Of a stretch of DNA of 64,000 nt, positions 1-12,041 are shown one piece after another. The notes under the pieces are model-generated. The model did no database searches. It worked only from the letters and a program-made list of their open reading frames with translations, and was not told the origin of the DNA. The position numbers and the translations under genes were made by a program. Position 1 is the stretch's first letter. Every line of letters starts with the position of its first letter. Source of the stretch: Theobroma cacao (taxonomy: Eukaryota > Streptophyta > Magnoliopsida > Malvales > Malvaceae); the NCBI RefSeq assembly GCF_000208745.1, contig NC_030852.1, forward strand, positions 666,723 through 730,722, read 5' to 3'.

Positions 1-34
1 TAAATCTGACTGTTTCTTGTCACTCTGGGTGCAG

Positions 35-1170
35 GGTTGAAGAGGTGCGGCAAAAGCTGCAGATTGAGGTGGATCAACTACCTTAGTCCTGGTGTTAAGC
101 GTGGCGATTTCTCTGAGGAAGAAAATGACCTTATCATTCGCCTTCATAATCTCCTTGGCAACAGGTTCGTACAATTTTTTTTTCTTCTTTCAATTTCAGG
201 CCAAAAGAAGGCGGCTAAACACAACCACCCCCTTTTCCAGGCCCCTTCTATACCTCTAGTTCATATGAGAGTGGTGTTCAAGAAATCTCACATCTGTTGA
301 GTGCTTATATCAGAGCAAGCACTGCTCTTCCCATTGTTGTATCAGAGGAGATACCGTACTTTCCCGTTGTTATTCCTTTCGTGATATGTTACCACGTGAC
401 AAGTGTCCTTTTACTTGTCCTTCCGTCCTAAAAGTTTAATATTGCTTTTAAGTATATGTTAATTCTAGCCCCTCCCCCTTTTGTTTATTCTTTCTCCTGA
501 ACAATCCTGGTTACCACTTTTGATTCCACCAGTAACCAAGGTTGTCTTTACAATTATGAGCTTTTGCTTGGTGGGAAGATCATTATTGGCAAATATATGC
601 CATTTCTACACCAGTGATTATTGTCATCTATTTACAAACATTGTAATCACGGTGTACCTAATATACATACTTATAGCTGCTATACACAAATAGGGGACTG
701 TTTACATTGTCATTTACTGTTCACACATATACTGAATTCAATCACTCTTACCTTGAAGGTGGTCCTTGATAGCTGGTCGAGTTCCCGGACGAACAGACAA
801 TCAAGTGAAGAATCATTGGAACACTCATTTGAGCAAGAAGCTCGGGATCAAGAAGGAAAAAAATAAAGTTAGCGTTTCTTCACGAATTACGATTAAAAAA
901 TCAAGGCAAGATTTCAGTACATCTTCGAGTCCAAATTCTAAACTTCCCCATAGCTGTGATGGCGGAGGTCATGTGAACCCGAAGGTGATTATGACATCAG
1001 ATGGGCACTCTCAAAATGCAGTTGATTGTGAGGGTGCACAAGGGCTGGTTGCCATTACTGATGACTACGAAAGCTCTTCTTGGTTTTTCCATGACGAGCT
1101 TAAGTCGCATACACCCAATGTGATGGAGTTCCTAGATGAGTCTCTTGATTTTGTTTGGCTTGGCTTGTAA
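35..1170 (+). CDS. R2R3-MYB transcription factor, GL1/WER/MYB82-like (3' two exons, 5' partial)
   Basis: Two exons are readable: 35-164 and 759-1170, with a GT...AG intron at 165-758. The first exon lies outside the window. The 130-bp middle exon is the usual size for plant R2R3-MYB genes and enters in phase 1. It encodes the end of R2 ([14 protein letters not shown]) and the start of R3. The last exon completes R3 ([20 protein letters not shown]). The R3 helix carries the bHLH-interaction signature [DE]Lx2[RK]x3Lx6Lx3R, read across the splice as [13 protein letters not shown] then WSLIAGR. The C-terminus (about 100 residues) is acidic and ends [12 protein letters not shown] plus three residues, which resembles the subgroup that includes GLABRA1, WEREWOLF and MYB82. 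These are nuclear DNA-binding proteins acting with bHLH and WD40 partners in epidermal cell fate or flavonoid control. Which role applies here cannot be read from the sequence. No frame break is seen. Confidence 0.88.
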
Positions 1171-3652
1171 ACAACAATTTCCCCTTCTTGTAATCTCATA
1201 AGCTCCTTAATGAAAACAGATTTTTAGGTCCAATTGGTGCACATATATAAATATTTCATGCATATATATGATCTTAGTTTATACAGTAAAAAATAAATAG
1301 ATATATAGTCTCTATTATTTTGTCTGAATTGCATGTGCTAGTCACATGCCATTATTCATCAAAGGCATTAGCCATTCGGCATAGATTGGGCTAAGCCATG
1401 GCTATAGCCTTCCAAACAACAATTATTGATGATCTTATTGCAAATTAGATACCCGAGGTTAGGGTAGGGAGAGATAGAAAGATGATCTTATTGCATCAAG
1501 TTTATAGATACCAATACTTAATCTTAAACATAATATAATTAATTTCTCGTTCATATTTTGGACCAACTTAAATCTAGCTGTTTCTTTTGTTATAAAAGTA
1601 TAACTTATGGTATTTAGTTAAAAATAATGTTTTACACATCGCAAATGTCACAAGTTAGTATAAATATATAAAAGATAACACTTTTGAAAAAAGAATAATC
1701 TTTATATGGATAATCTTATCTTTTTGACACATACTTTTTAAACAAATTAAATCATCAACCGTAAGTCCGAAGGAATTAATTAATGTGGTGGTACCCTCAT
1801 TGACCAAGAATCCTTCGTCAATGTGTCACATTGATTGTACCAGTCTGAAAGACTGGTGGATATTAATGTCGTAAAATGCTATCTGCCAGGGAACCACCCT
1901 GAAATTCATCACAAGAGCTTTTATAGCAGAAAGGCCAAGTGCCTCCGATAACAAATTGACCAGGAAAACATCAATCTTTCCAGGCTTGGCATCGGCTTTA
2001 CCCACTGTATATACTTACCGTTCCTTTTACCTTTTGTTTTTTTCTTCTTGTTTGGGCGCTATCATCATCAATGATCATTGGACTGTTGAAATTTTTCACA
2101 CAATTGTTTCCTCCCCTCGTGATCATCCATTCTCTTTATGATCTACAAAGTAATTGAGATAGATAAAAAGGCACAGAATATGGAGGAGAAATGTTAATTT
2201 GGAAATCTGAGAGGAAAGAGGGGGAATCTTTGCTTTTTTTTTTTTTTTTCTACATAATGGTACAAATCCCAGATTGCATGAAGACAACAAGAAGGGGCTT
2301 AGACCCATCAAAGCCATGGCACAAAAGGTTTCATCAACACCACCATGGCCTTTCTGCCAAGCAGCAGAGGGGGATGGGGCATGGACATTGTTGTCTGATA
2401 CGGCCAAATTAGACAGCTTCTGTTTACAAATTTGCTTTTGAATGTGTCATCTACACCACTCAACAAAACTTATCGCTGCTTTTGAAATAATGTACATAAA
2501 GTTGCCTGCTCACATTTATTCTACCCAATTTCACTTTCAAAGACAAAATCATTCATACTGAGAAAGTCATAACAAGAAAGAAAGGAAAAATAAAGTGGGT
2601 TTGTTTCTGTGCTCTGCACAACAATAAATTTTGAGGGAGATAGGTTTCTGGCACGTTGTACACTCACATTTTCATGTGGTAACAAAGGCCCTTTCACATA
2701 TCATCAAATAGGACCTTTAACAAAGGTCCTATTTATTTATTTTTTTAATAAAATAAATTGAATTTTTATTGATATATAACAAACAATTTAACAGATAAAT
2801 CGCAAAAACGGATCTTAATTATAAGAAAAATCCTACAATAAAAACTATTCAAAAACAACCAAGTAATACCCAAGGATTAATAATCAGCATACAAAACACT
2901 AAAATAAACTTGACATTATCCCCACCATTACCATCTTTATATATATATATATATAAAGATTGTTGGTAATTAATTGTATGATTATGAATTTGAGGACAAA
3001 GGTAAAGAGTTTTAGATACTGTGAAGCATAAGAAATAATATTATATTTTTAATTGATAAGACAGTTAATAAAAATTAATCTCTTTTTCTCTTTGGATAAC
3101 ATTAGATAACTTTGTTAAGTGATGTTCAAATGATATGAACATTTGACCTTGTAATTGATGTAATGATAGGTAATCATGGTGCAGCACATTAATTTCTCTC
3201 ATAATATGAACCAGTGGAGAAGTGCCTGACCAAAAAGGAGGGGACATTGGGCGGCTCAAACCTTGTAGAGGAAGGTGGTGGTCCATTGAACCATGTTGAT
3301 TAGGATAATTTGCTGTCCACATCAAGGTTGGAAAGCAGATTAAGATCATGCATGTGCTTGCACTTACCCATCTACTTGATAGCCATGTAATGGCATTTTA
3401 GCTGGAAATATGGCACCCATGATTACTTTTATATATATGGCCACCAATTGATAATAGGTGAAAATGTTTTGATATATTTATATACCTAGAATATTCTTAT
3501 CAGACATGAGATTTCTTTATCACCATTAAATACTTTTTGTCACATATAAAGGCAATGGAGCTATCACAAAATAATCTATTAGGAAGAAGACAATAATAGA
3601 GAAGCAATCCTGCCCTTATAACATGTTAAATGTTAAATAGACATCCAACCTG

Positions 3653-3752
3653 AAACTAATAACAATAAGTAGAATGGCTCTTTCTATATTTATATATTCA
3701 AACTACCTATGTGAGATTTTTTTTATCACTCCTTTAATATTACCGAAGCATA
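3653..3752. repeat. 100-bp direct repeat, copy 1
   Basis: This block, starting AAACTAATAACAATAAGTAG, recurs almost unchanged at 3937-4036, 284 bp downstream, with a handful of substitutions. It lies just before the start of the carbonic anhydrase duplication unit. Confidence 0.8.
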
Positions 3753-3936
3753 TCAAAATTCAATATGAAAAATTTTATCTTTTGCTTGTGCAATATAGGA
3801 TAAGCTCAAAATTCAATATAAAATATAAGTAAAGATTACGTGCAAACGTACACAATCGCAACAAGTAGTAAAGTGATAAGTTGAATGTTGATCCTCAAAG
3901 AGTTGATCTAATAGTTATTGCTAACTACTAAAATTA

Positions 3937-4036
3937 AAACTAATAACAATAAGTAGAATGACTCTTTCTATATTTATATATTCAAACTATCTATGTGAGA
4001 TTTTTTTTATCACTCCTTTTATATTACGGAAGCATA
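3937..4036. repeat. 100-bp direct repeat, copy 2
   Basis: Second copy of the 3653-3752 block, in the same orientation, with a few point differences. The spacing of 284 bp is compatible with a local tandem duplication whose remaining part has diverged, or with insertion of the intervening DNA. Confidence 0.8.
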
Positions 4037-4461
4037 GAAAATTCATAGGGAAGACGAAAGTTCATGTGGGCTGGCCATTAGCCCATTTTGACTGCACAGT
4101 AATCTCTTAGGCAGATATTAAGTGTGGAAGCTTGCGCTGGGATTGTAGCGTTAATGGAACCCCAATTGAAATAGTGACAGTCTAGTTTTCGTCTCAGCTG
4201 ATAGGCCCCAGCCTTTCATCCAGATTCTAATGGACTTTGATTATGTTTGTTCCCAACTTTGTTCTAAGATAATGAAAAAGAAAGGAGACAGAGAGAGGTA
4301 ATCAATTGATCAAGCAAGTGAAATGAAGAAAGTGAAAGAGTAGAACAAATACAACTTATTTTAAGAGCAAACTAAGCTCACAATGGCTTCTCTACCTTAT
4401 TCATACAAGTTTAATTTGTGTCTCTAGATGAGACTTCAGTGTCTAGAACTTGCAAATATTT

Positions 4462-6675
4462 TTAGAAAGGCATAGGCTTTGGAGGCATGGGTTCTGTGCA
4501 CATCTTCCATTGCTCAAAAGTTCCATTCACAAAATCATAATAACCTCCCCTCAATGTCAGAGTTCCACTCACCACTGCATTTCTCACAAATGGATAAGTC
4601 AGTAGATTTGCCATCGAGTTATTCACTGATTCCTGCATCACAATTTGTGGATTGATTAGTTCTTTGTTGAATGGTCTGCCATGAATATATATATCGATCC
4701 ATGTTTAATTTGATGACATAAACATGTTGGGGCAGCTTGTGATTTTACCTTTTCACACAGCCTGCATTGTTCTTCAAATGGCAGATCATTAGCCTCTTCC
4801 AGGACCTTGATCTTTGCTGGCAAACCAATTTGCACCCACTGATCTATGAAGTCACTGCACAACCCATGTTGGATGAAGTTAGATAAGTAAGAATTCAATC
4901 TTTTTGTCTGACAAAAAATTGTGGGATCTTTCAGAACAAAAAATGCGAGTTCACAGGCTTACTAAGTATGACTCTCGTCCGGAAGCTTCATAAGCCTCTC
5001 TATCCCACCACAACGACTATGTCCCACGACCAAGATGTTTTGTACCTGTAAATGTATTTTGTCTTCCATTGTTACACAGAAATTTGTGATACGAGGAACA
5101 AAACTGGGGAGGAAGGGCAGGGGAAAAGTAAAGAGAAATGAACACGAGTTGAATTCTAAAGTGTAGATGTTTCACCTCAAGAGCTTTAACAGCATATTCA
5201 ATGACTGAACCAATTTCGGTGTGTCTCAGCTGTGCAATAAAGCAATAAACAATATTAGGAGAAATGTGGATTCCAAATCCCATAAATGAAAATTTTTCAG
5301 CAATAATTTTCTAGTTTTACATGTCCATTTAATTAGGTAATGGGAACTATAAAAAATCATAATTTTTTATTGAAAAAGTGTGTATTTATTATTGAATCGA
5401 TTATTCAAATCCTTTACTCTATAATAATTAATTTATTCATTTACTATCAATTATCAGTGCATTAAGTTTTCTACTCAACCACAAATGTAAGAACTTATTA
5501 ACAACAATTTATCTTTTATTAAAGGTTTTTTTTTGTTTCCTTAAAATAAGAATTTACTTCAAAAACGAAAAAGGTTTGGGAAATTAACCTGGTCAAATGG
5601 AGGAACCATATTAGCAATATTGCGGCCACTGAAGGCTTCTCCTGGCTTGAAATTCAGAACAACTGAGGGGCTTACTCGGGAATCCGAGCATGCAAAGACC
5701 AAAAACTGAACAATGAATTAACAGCAAATTAATTAATATATTAATTAGCACTACATAATCTTAATTGATCATTGTTAAATCACAGAAACAAATTTTGATT
5801 AAGAACTTTGGGTTGGAAAGTGATTTACCCTCGGGTGTTGACCCTCTGCAAGTTCACTGAAACATTCAGGATATTTGCTGCAAGAAAGCAGAAAAATTGG
5901 TGTCATTATCCATTAATTGAGTCCCTACTACATCTTGTTTCCAATTTCCATAAGCATTAGAACTATTGGTTCTTCTCAAGCCGCATCTCGGTAGAATGTT
6001 ATTGAGAAAATGGTAAATTGACGTATCTTTCAAATTATACATAAGATAATAAATAAGATGGTCAAATTAACGTACAAAGATAACAAAATTTATTATTAGT
6101 AATTAAATAATTTCGGGAAAACTGAATTCATAAGCTCGATCTTTAAGTCTTTTATTTGTATGGAAAAGTAAAATCCAATTTTATTAACAAGAACTGCAGC
6201 TTTTCTTAAATCCAATTTTATTAACAAGAACTGCAGCTTTTCTTAAAAAAAGGGTAGAAATTTGTTTTTTTTTTTCTTAAAAAATTGGACCAAAAAGACA
6301 AAGCAAAGTTTGAAAATGATACAGGGATGAATTGTAGTCCAAGTTAGACATCTTACTCATATATGTTCTCCTTGAAGAAGGCAAAGCCATCTTCGATCCT
6401 TTGAGCATCTGGGTCGAATGAAGGCCTTTTCCCTTGGAGCTCAGCAATAAGCCTCTCAACTTTTCCTTGAACCTCCCGATCCAGGCCTTCTTTCTCCCTG
6501 CAACTAACGTATAAATATTTTATTAGTCCTATCTACTATTAATTGCAATTCTCAGACCTTGGTTAATAAACCTAATATTATTTTCTCTGAATAGATAACC
6601 GAATATTGGATATTGAAACCTGATGAGAATCCTCTTCAGTCCTTCAACAACAACTTCAGCAGATTGCTTAGCCAT
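4462..6675 (-). CDS. Beta carbonic anhydrase, copy 1 (CA1), 8 coding exons, intact
   Basis: Coding exons on the minus strand are 6675-6620, 6497-6357, 5877-5829, 5705-5589, 5229-5176, 5045-4963, 4854-4749 and 4632-4462. Lengths sum to 777 nt, giving 258 residues and a stop with consistent phases. The protein is a beta-class carbonic anhydrase that interconverts CO2 and bicarbonate using zinc. Visible zinc ligands are Cys88 in the CSDSR motif and His148 and Cys151 in GHSRCGG; Asp90 and Arg92 form the catalytic dyad. The C-terminal half keeps family landmarks ([23 protein letters not shown]). The length and the lack of an obvious transit peptide suggest a cytosolic form; this is inference. The start is the ATG at 6675, in an exon whose acceptor precedes it by 15 nt. 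CA2 (12208-14353) is a close tandem paralogue, and a third, broken copy lies at 22.5-28.1 kb. Confidence 0.93.
6171..6244. repeat. Perfect 37-bp tandem duplication in a CA1 intron
   Basis: A 37-bp unit beginning AAATCCAATTTTATTAACAA is present twice back to back (6171-6207 and 6208-6244) inside the CA1 intron between the exons at 6357-6497 and 5829-5877. The CA3 pseudogene has a single diverged unit at the matching place, so the duplication looks recent and specific to CA1. Confidence 0.9.
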
Positions 6676-7008
6676 TTCCACGCCTTCTTACTGCAAAATT
6701 CACAAAATTTACAGTTAAAAGTAAATTCTAACATGCATGACATGGAACTCACCCAGCAATGGAGTCATAACCTTTGGAGCAAGAAAAGCGTGCATGGCAC
6801 TCACCCACATGCAACAATATCATGACTAAAAGATCTTTAATACATAAGATCCCTATTTTAACTAATCCGTCGGCAATGAAATTTGTCTCTTTGAATGTAA
6901 GAAATGAAATCGGATATTTTTTTTTATATCTTTTTTCTTCCTTTGAACTCTAACATGGATGATGCATGCATGCTCACTTTCTACCTCAAAATTAATCGAC
7001 GAACTAAC

Positions 7009-7110
7009 CTTGTCTAAGGAGCAATAATGCCTCGAACTTGTACGAAGAAACCAGGCTTCGTTTCTAAACACTTTGGCTAACACGTATATAGAGATATTAA
7101 AGCTAAGAGA
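7009..7110 (-). other. CA1 non-coding first exon (5' UTR), approximate upper end
   Basis: A donor (AAG followed by GTTAGTTCG on the minus strand) ends a segment whose equivalent is preserved upstream of CA2. It would splice to the acceptor just upstream of the CA1 start codon at 6690. The upper end is estimated from the TATA position, not seen directly. Confidence 0.6.
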
Positions 7111-7137
7111 TACATGTTTCATGCAGTTTCAAGCTGC

Positions 7138-7145
7138 TATATATA
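7138..7145 (-). promoter_or_regulatory. CA1 TATA box
   Basis: TATATATA on the minus strand about 30 bp upstream of the inferred CA1 leader exon. The matching place before CA2 has TATAAATA (14939-14946), supporting a conserved core promoter. Confidence 0.6.
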
Positions 7146-7617
7146 GGCTGAGTTTAGGCTTCCAGGACATGGTCCTTTCAACCACGATGTGCATGCGAAA
7201 AATGGCTATAAAATGTTTCCAGTGTCGTGACAATTTTTTTTGTGGTTAGAAAATCAAACACGGCTCTCCCTTATTGCAATTATTCATTTCTTGGATGTTC
7301 CTCAAAGAAATTCCTCTCCATCTCCAATTCTCTCCACACCTATTAACCTAGTAATCATCTCCACTTTGACAAATACCTTTACAGTTCAGGCCTATTAAAT
7401 CAAAGTCATATGTTTCAATTAATCTGGACAAAATTAAGTAATGTAAACAAAATGACATAAGCGATGGGAAAAGAGGTACATATAGGATGTGAGATGTACT
7501 TAATTAATAAAAAAATATATGCCTTAAATATTTAAAAAAATAAGAATTTTTTATTGTATCTAAAGAAATACTTATCCTTTAATTTGTATTAACACAAAAA
7601 TTAACAACCATAACATT

Positions 7618-7870
7618 CAATGGTGGATCAAGGATTTTACATAAAGAGTAGCTAAAAATAATCATACAAAGTTATGGATTAAGTCAATGATTCGATTCGG
7701 GACAAAAATTAATCATTTTTAAAACAAAATTAAATTCTAACATGAAATTTCATTAACAATTTAAATATAAATTTCAGATTTACTAATTATACAAATAGAT
7801 ATAAAGCAAAAAAATTAACATTAGATTTTTACATTAGGCATTGTAAACTGTTAAGTAACGTATTTTTTTA
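7618..7870. repeat. Fragment of hAT-like repeat (family of 17725-18510)
   Basis: It starts CAATGGTGGATCAAGGATTT, matching the terminal sequence of the element at 17725-18510. It continues through the same motifs (a CAATGATTCGATTC block, then AATTAACATTAGATTTTTAC). No right terminus or target-site duplication is evident, so this copy is truncated or has decayed. Confidence 0.6.
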
Positions 7871-7999
7871 TAAGACTATAGCATATTATATAAAATAATA
7901 CAAAATATTTTAATAAAGTTATGCCAAGTGTTCAGAGTCAGTCAATCCAGTTATCTAAAAAAATATATGCTAAAGCCAAATAGTTATTTGGTTTAGAGA

Positions 8000-8300
8000 G
8001 AAATACAAGAAAAAAAATTATTTGATTGATTTACGAAAAAAGAGAATAGGATAAAGGGTTTTTCTAATTTGATGAATGATACTTGTGTGATTGATTCACC
8101 AAAAAAAAATAAGAGAAAGGCCCAAATCCTTCAATACATATTAAAAAAAAAAGAGAAAAAATTTGTTTAATTGATTCATGAAAAAAGAGAATATGAGAAA
8201 AAAATTTTTTTTTAATTTTGATGAACGATAATTGTTTGATTGATTCATAAAAGAGGAGAATATGAGAAAATGATGGATGATAAGCCTCCAAACCATTTAT
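8000..8300. repeat. Imperfect tandem repeats, about 70-80 bp period, A-rich
   Basis: Four degenerate units share a core like TTGATTGATTCAT followed by AAAAAAGAGAATATGAG; they start near 8018, 8085, 8164 and 8233. The long minus-strand open frame over this stretch is a low-complexity artefact of the purine-rich repeat. Confidence 0.6.
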
Positions 8301-8394
8301 AAAAGAGAAAAAAGGAAAAAAGCAGTAAAAAAAAAGTCTAACTAGCAGTAAAAAAAGAAGGGAAAAAAGAAAAAAATCTAGTTGTACGTAACAT

Positions 8395-8850
8395 GTCAGG
8401 GGGAGGTAGAATTCACTGGCACGAGAAGAATGCTCACGGATCAAACGGTGGAGAAAGCTGAATTAGCTACCCTAGTTTGGTCTCTACATTGCTGCCAAAG
8501 AGAGAATATTATGATGAAGGAGATTGAAATGGATAGTAAGGTGGTTGTTGATTGGATTAAAGGAAGACACTTGTCGGGTGTCTTGGGCCATATCGTAGAA
8601 GATTGTCTCAATCTTATGGTGAGCATGCATTGATAGTGATGTTATTCTCCATCGTCCAAGACAATGTAAAGAAGTGACGCATTTGTTGGCTAAAAGGGCC
8701 AAAGACATAAGTGAGGAAGCAGTGGCTTGGTTCAATATATCTCATATGCCTGATGATATTCAACTGGTTGTCATTAGAGAGTCTAGAAGTTCATTTGAAG
8801 GTAATTACGTTGAGAATGTTTATTATAATCTCAATGATTATATAATTTAA
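8395..8850 (+). pseudogene. Retroelement RNase H-like (RVT_3) fragment
   Basis: The reading frame contains KAELATLVWSLHCCQRE, then EIEMDSKVVVDWIKG and later HLLAKRAKDISEEAVAWF. These are landmarks of the plant reverse-transcriptase-associated RNase H domain (active-site Glu then Asp, then a C-terminal His-containing segment). Stops interrupt it near 8633. The downstream stretch at 8850-8910 shares a tail (ATGAGAAGGGTTTTAA) with the fragment at 10.06-10.65 kb. It is a decayed remnant of non-LTR or related retroelement origin, not a working gene. Confidence 0.65.
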
Positions 8851-9109
8851 AGGGTACTCTTTTCTTTTATTCATGGTTTTTTCATGAGAAGGGTTTTAAT
8901 GAGGCTCTTTAATCATATATAAGGAAGGTTTCTTTAAGTTACTTTGAACAATTAGTAATTGTCTCGTTATATATGTCTCAAATGCAATTCAATTGATGAG
9001 GTAACGAAATCAACTTTTACTTCAAAAAAAAAAAAAATTAAGCCTTAACCTCTTAGGCACTTGTAAAGAATGATGTTTGTACATAGAGTCCAGTCAGCCT
9101 TTTTTATTA

Positions 9110-9420
9110 TTAATTAATTATAATTTAATTAAAATATCACTCATCATTTTATATCATATGATATTGGTATCTTAACATGTTTTATTGGATGATAATATTA
9201 ATATAATCATATGGTATTTCTCACCTTTTATATTATCGTCACATAAATATAAAATGACAAATAATTTTTTGACTAATAATAATTAATCAACTATTAATCA
9301 TAAAAATAAAAATTAAGAGTTTTATTAAACATAATAAAAAATAAAAATTTATTTAAATTTTTGTGAATAATTCAGAAACTTTTTAAAGCACTGTTATCTA
9401 GATAAATTCAATTCAACTAT
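9110..9420. repeat. Partial copy of a foldback (long inverted-terminal) repeat family
   Basis: The order of motifs resembles the right half of the elements at 19372-19900 and 39447-39735: a CATATGATATTGG region, TTAATCAACTATTAATCA, then an AAAAATTTATTTAAATTTTTG arm. The left arm is not evident here. Confidence 0.45.
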
Positions 9421-10059
9421 TATTCTTAGTAAATAATTATAAAATATTAAGAGGACGGTGTGGCTTTTTTATGTTTTACAAAATACATGTATATATTACC
9501 GGTATAAATTATACTCCCAATAATCAAGCGAGTAACTTTTGAGTTTGAATGTATTTTTAATAAAAAAAATATCGAACCGAACAAATTGACAAATCTAATA
9601 TAACATATTCTCAATTAAACGAGTAATTTTTTAATTTTAACCTATATTTAATAAAACAAATAATGGAAACCCAAGTCGTGTATGTGGGTAGAAAGATAGA
9701 CACAAGTTTCTATTTCGGTGGAAAAAAAATAAAGAAAAGAAAAACTATTGAAAGTCTTTTTCTTCCTTTCTCCTTTCTCGTTTTTGTTTGTATTCCTAAT
9801 TAAAAATTTAGCAAGTCATACATTATTTCTCTTTGTTTTTTCTTCTGACCATCCAATCCTTTACCTACTTCACTAGCTATCTTGGGCTTAATTTCTTGTT
9901 CACAAGCATGTGAACTATAAATATAGAATTATTTATTTATTAACAAAAAAGGAGAAAGTAGTGAGAACCTTGATCAAGTGCTCTTCCAAGATTAGTAGAA
10001 AGAAGAATGCACGAGAGTAAAGGCTGGGATATTTCCATCTCTTGCCATATAAACAGTTG

Positions 10060-10650
10060 CACCTGGTGCAAGACAGTGGAGATCACCTATGGGAATAAAA
10101 TTGAATTATGATGCATCTATTTATGAGTTGAAAGGTGTAACGTGGGTGAGTACAGGTTTCATCATTAGAAATTTAAAAGGGGCAAAATTTGTTTATCTTT
10201 CAATCATGGCGATGGCTGAATTGAAGTCCTTATCGTGGGGCCTTTTGATGTGTAGGAGAGAATTAGTGTTTGGTGATTAAAATTGAAATGGATTGCCAGC
10301 AGGTTGGATTCAAAGCAAATGATTTAATGGTGAAATGGGTCATGTTATTGAGGACTGCTGTCTGATGATGAATCAAATTAATTGTTCCTCTATTGAATAT
10401 TGTAAACGTGAGGCAAATGGGGCGGCTCATGAAATTACCAGATCAGTTAAGGTTTTGGATATGAAACAGGTGTTGTGGAGGGATTTAAATGATCTCCCTA
10501 TTAGGGCTCAAAGTGCTTTTCGGAATGATGATATTAATCAGGTGATAATTAAATTGGCATGATACAAGGGTATTCTTTTTTCCTTTTTACAGGTTTTTTC
10601 CTACTAAGGTTTTCCATGAGAAGGGTTTTAACGAGGTTCTTTCTTTATGT
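10060..10650 (+). pseudogene. Retroelement RNase H-like (RVT_3) fragment, frameshifted
   Basis: Begins MGIKLNYDAS (the usual start of the domain, with the first catalytic Asp) and continues through GFIIRNLKGAKF and AELKSLSWGLLMCRREL. A frame change near 10275 moves the IKIEMDCQQV segment to another frame. The reading resumes at 10335-10562 with GHVIEDC and YCKREANGAAHEI. It is a remnant of the same element family as 8395-8850, with the same downstream tail. It is not an intact gene. Confidence 0.7.
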
Positions 10651-11573
10651 TATAGAATATTTACAATGCGAGCGCCTATTATTGTATCTATTTGATGAAT
10701 TTTCATATAGTACTTGTCTTGGTAGTCATTAATGAATGAAATTCACCTTTTATCGAAAAAAATAGTATTATTAATCAGGGATATTCTCTAAATCTACTTG
10801 ACGAATTCAAGATTTTATGATTATGATTTTTTTGGTCGAATCTTGATTGATAAGAAAAGAGAACTCATTTCTTGACCAACAGGACAAACTCGTGCGAGAA
10901 AAAATAGTGAATATTGCTTTACAGAATATATATTTATCTTATTTTCGGGTTTAATTGTCTTGTATTACTAGTCAATGGTCCCTCTCCAAATTGATTCAAC
11001 ACTTCTAAAAGTAAATAAGACACCCTTGGTGAGAAAAACGTTTACGTTTAATTGGAAAAAGACAATTATTGAGACAGATTTTGAGAATGTAAGAAGAGAG
11101 AATGATTCACATGCAACCATTCATTCACGATAAGGATTTGGAATTGGAGGGAGAAGAAAGAAAATTGTTTTTGCTCTAAAACCTCTTATATTTTTATTGT
11201 ATCCAATTAACGAAACTGTTAATTTTAACGAAAATTTAACAATCATCAGATTTAATATCAAATGTTATTGAATTTAATGATTCTTAGTATTTTATTAAGA
11301 TTAAAAGATTATGTATGTACAAACTAAAATATAAATATTTGTTTGAGTATAATAAAATAATAAGAGTTTAATTCCATAAATAAATATAATTCAAAATTAA
11401 TAAAATAATTATTTTGAATGAATTAATGAAACTCTAATGCTAATAGAAACAAGTGTAGAAATTTTTTTTTATTTACATGTTCAAAATAACCCGATTTCAA
11501 TGGACTTTGATTATGTTTGTTTGATTACCCAACTTTGTTCTAAGAAACTGAAAAGAAAGGATACAGAGAGGTG
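10651..11573. other. Intergenic, nothing recognised; joins the CA2 3' flank
   Basis: AT-rich sequence without coding potential. From about 11490 it matches the CA1 3' flank near 4225, so the CA2 duplication unit starts there. Confidence 0.5.
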
Positions 11574-11582
11574 ATTAATTAA

Positions 11583-12041
11583 GGGCAAAATATTTTCATC
11601 ATTTTAAGTTTTAATCGAAATTTCAAATGCGTTTATTAGTTTTCGAAATAGACACTCCGTTTGAAAAAAGTATTTTTCATTAGACACATAGGTCTGACCG
11701 TTAATCAATCATTAGTGTTTTTGTCAGTTTGATGATGTGATAATATTAAAAAAATAATTTTATCTTTTATTAATTTTAAAAATTATTATTATATAATTTT
11801 ATCAAATTTTTATTAATTTAAAAAAAAAAGGCTCTCAATTGGGGGCTCCCTAAGGGAGCGTTGGGTGGTCGGCCCGTGCAAGTGACCTCGTTGGCCGACT
11901 TGAGAAAAAAAATAATAAAAAAAATATTTTAGATATTTTATATTTAATATTAACACCGTTTAGATGTTCGTAGCAGAGTGTTCATTTTGAAATTAAAAAT
12001 AATTTCGATTAAAATTTAAGGGATTTGAGATATTTTACGCA
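11583..12041. mobile_element. Mutator-like MITE with about 70-bp inverted termini and 9-bp target duplication
   Basis: Left end GGGCAAAATATTTTCA and right end (complement) GCGTAAAATATCTCA are imperfect inverted repeats that extend about 70 bp, including a shared TTTTAATCGAAAT core and AACACTC/GACACTC inner edges. The 9-bp ATTAATTAA flanks both sides (11574-11582 and 12042-12050). A GC-rich centre (about 11831-11905) holds inverted GGGGGCTCCC/GGGAGC motifs. No transposase is encoded. The AT-rich target makes the duplication less decisive than its length suggests. Confidence 0.65.

Larger units (their letters stand above)
1171..4117. other. Intergenic region, no gene recognised
   Basis: AT-rich spacer between the MYB gene and the first carbonic anhydrase unit. 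It begins with the probable MYB 3' UTR. Short open frames around 2.1-2.4 kb and 3.1-3.3 kb show no family resemblance. A TA microsatellite lies near 2937-2956 and a 100-bp direct repeat is listed separately. Confidence 0.6.

Noticed and set aside
2123..2412. Overlapping open frames on both strands around 2.1-2.4 kb (for example a His-rich 73-codon frame)
   Set aside because: No family resemblance, no splice context and a low-complexity T-run inside. Treated as chance.
8064..8444. 126-codon minus-strand frame, Phe/Leu/Ser-rich
   Set aside because: It is the antisense of an A-rich imperfect tandem repeat; composition alone keeps it open.
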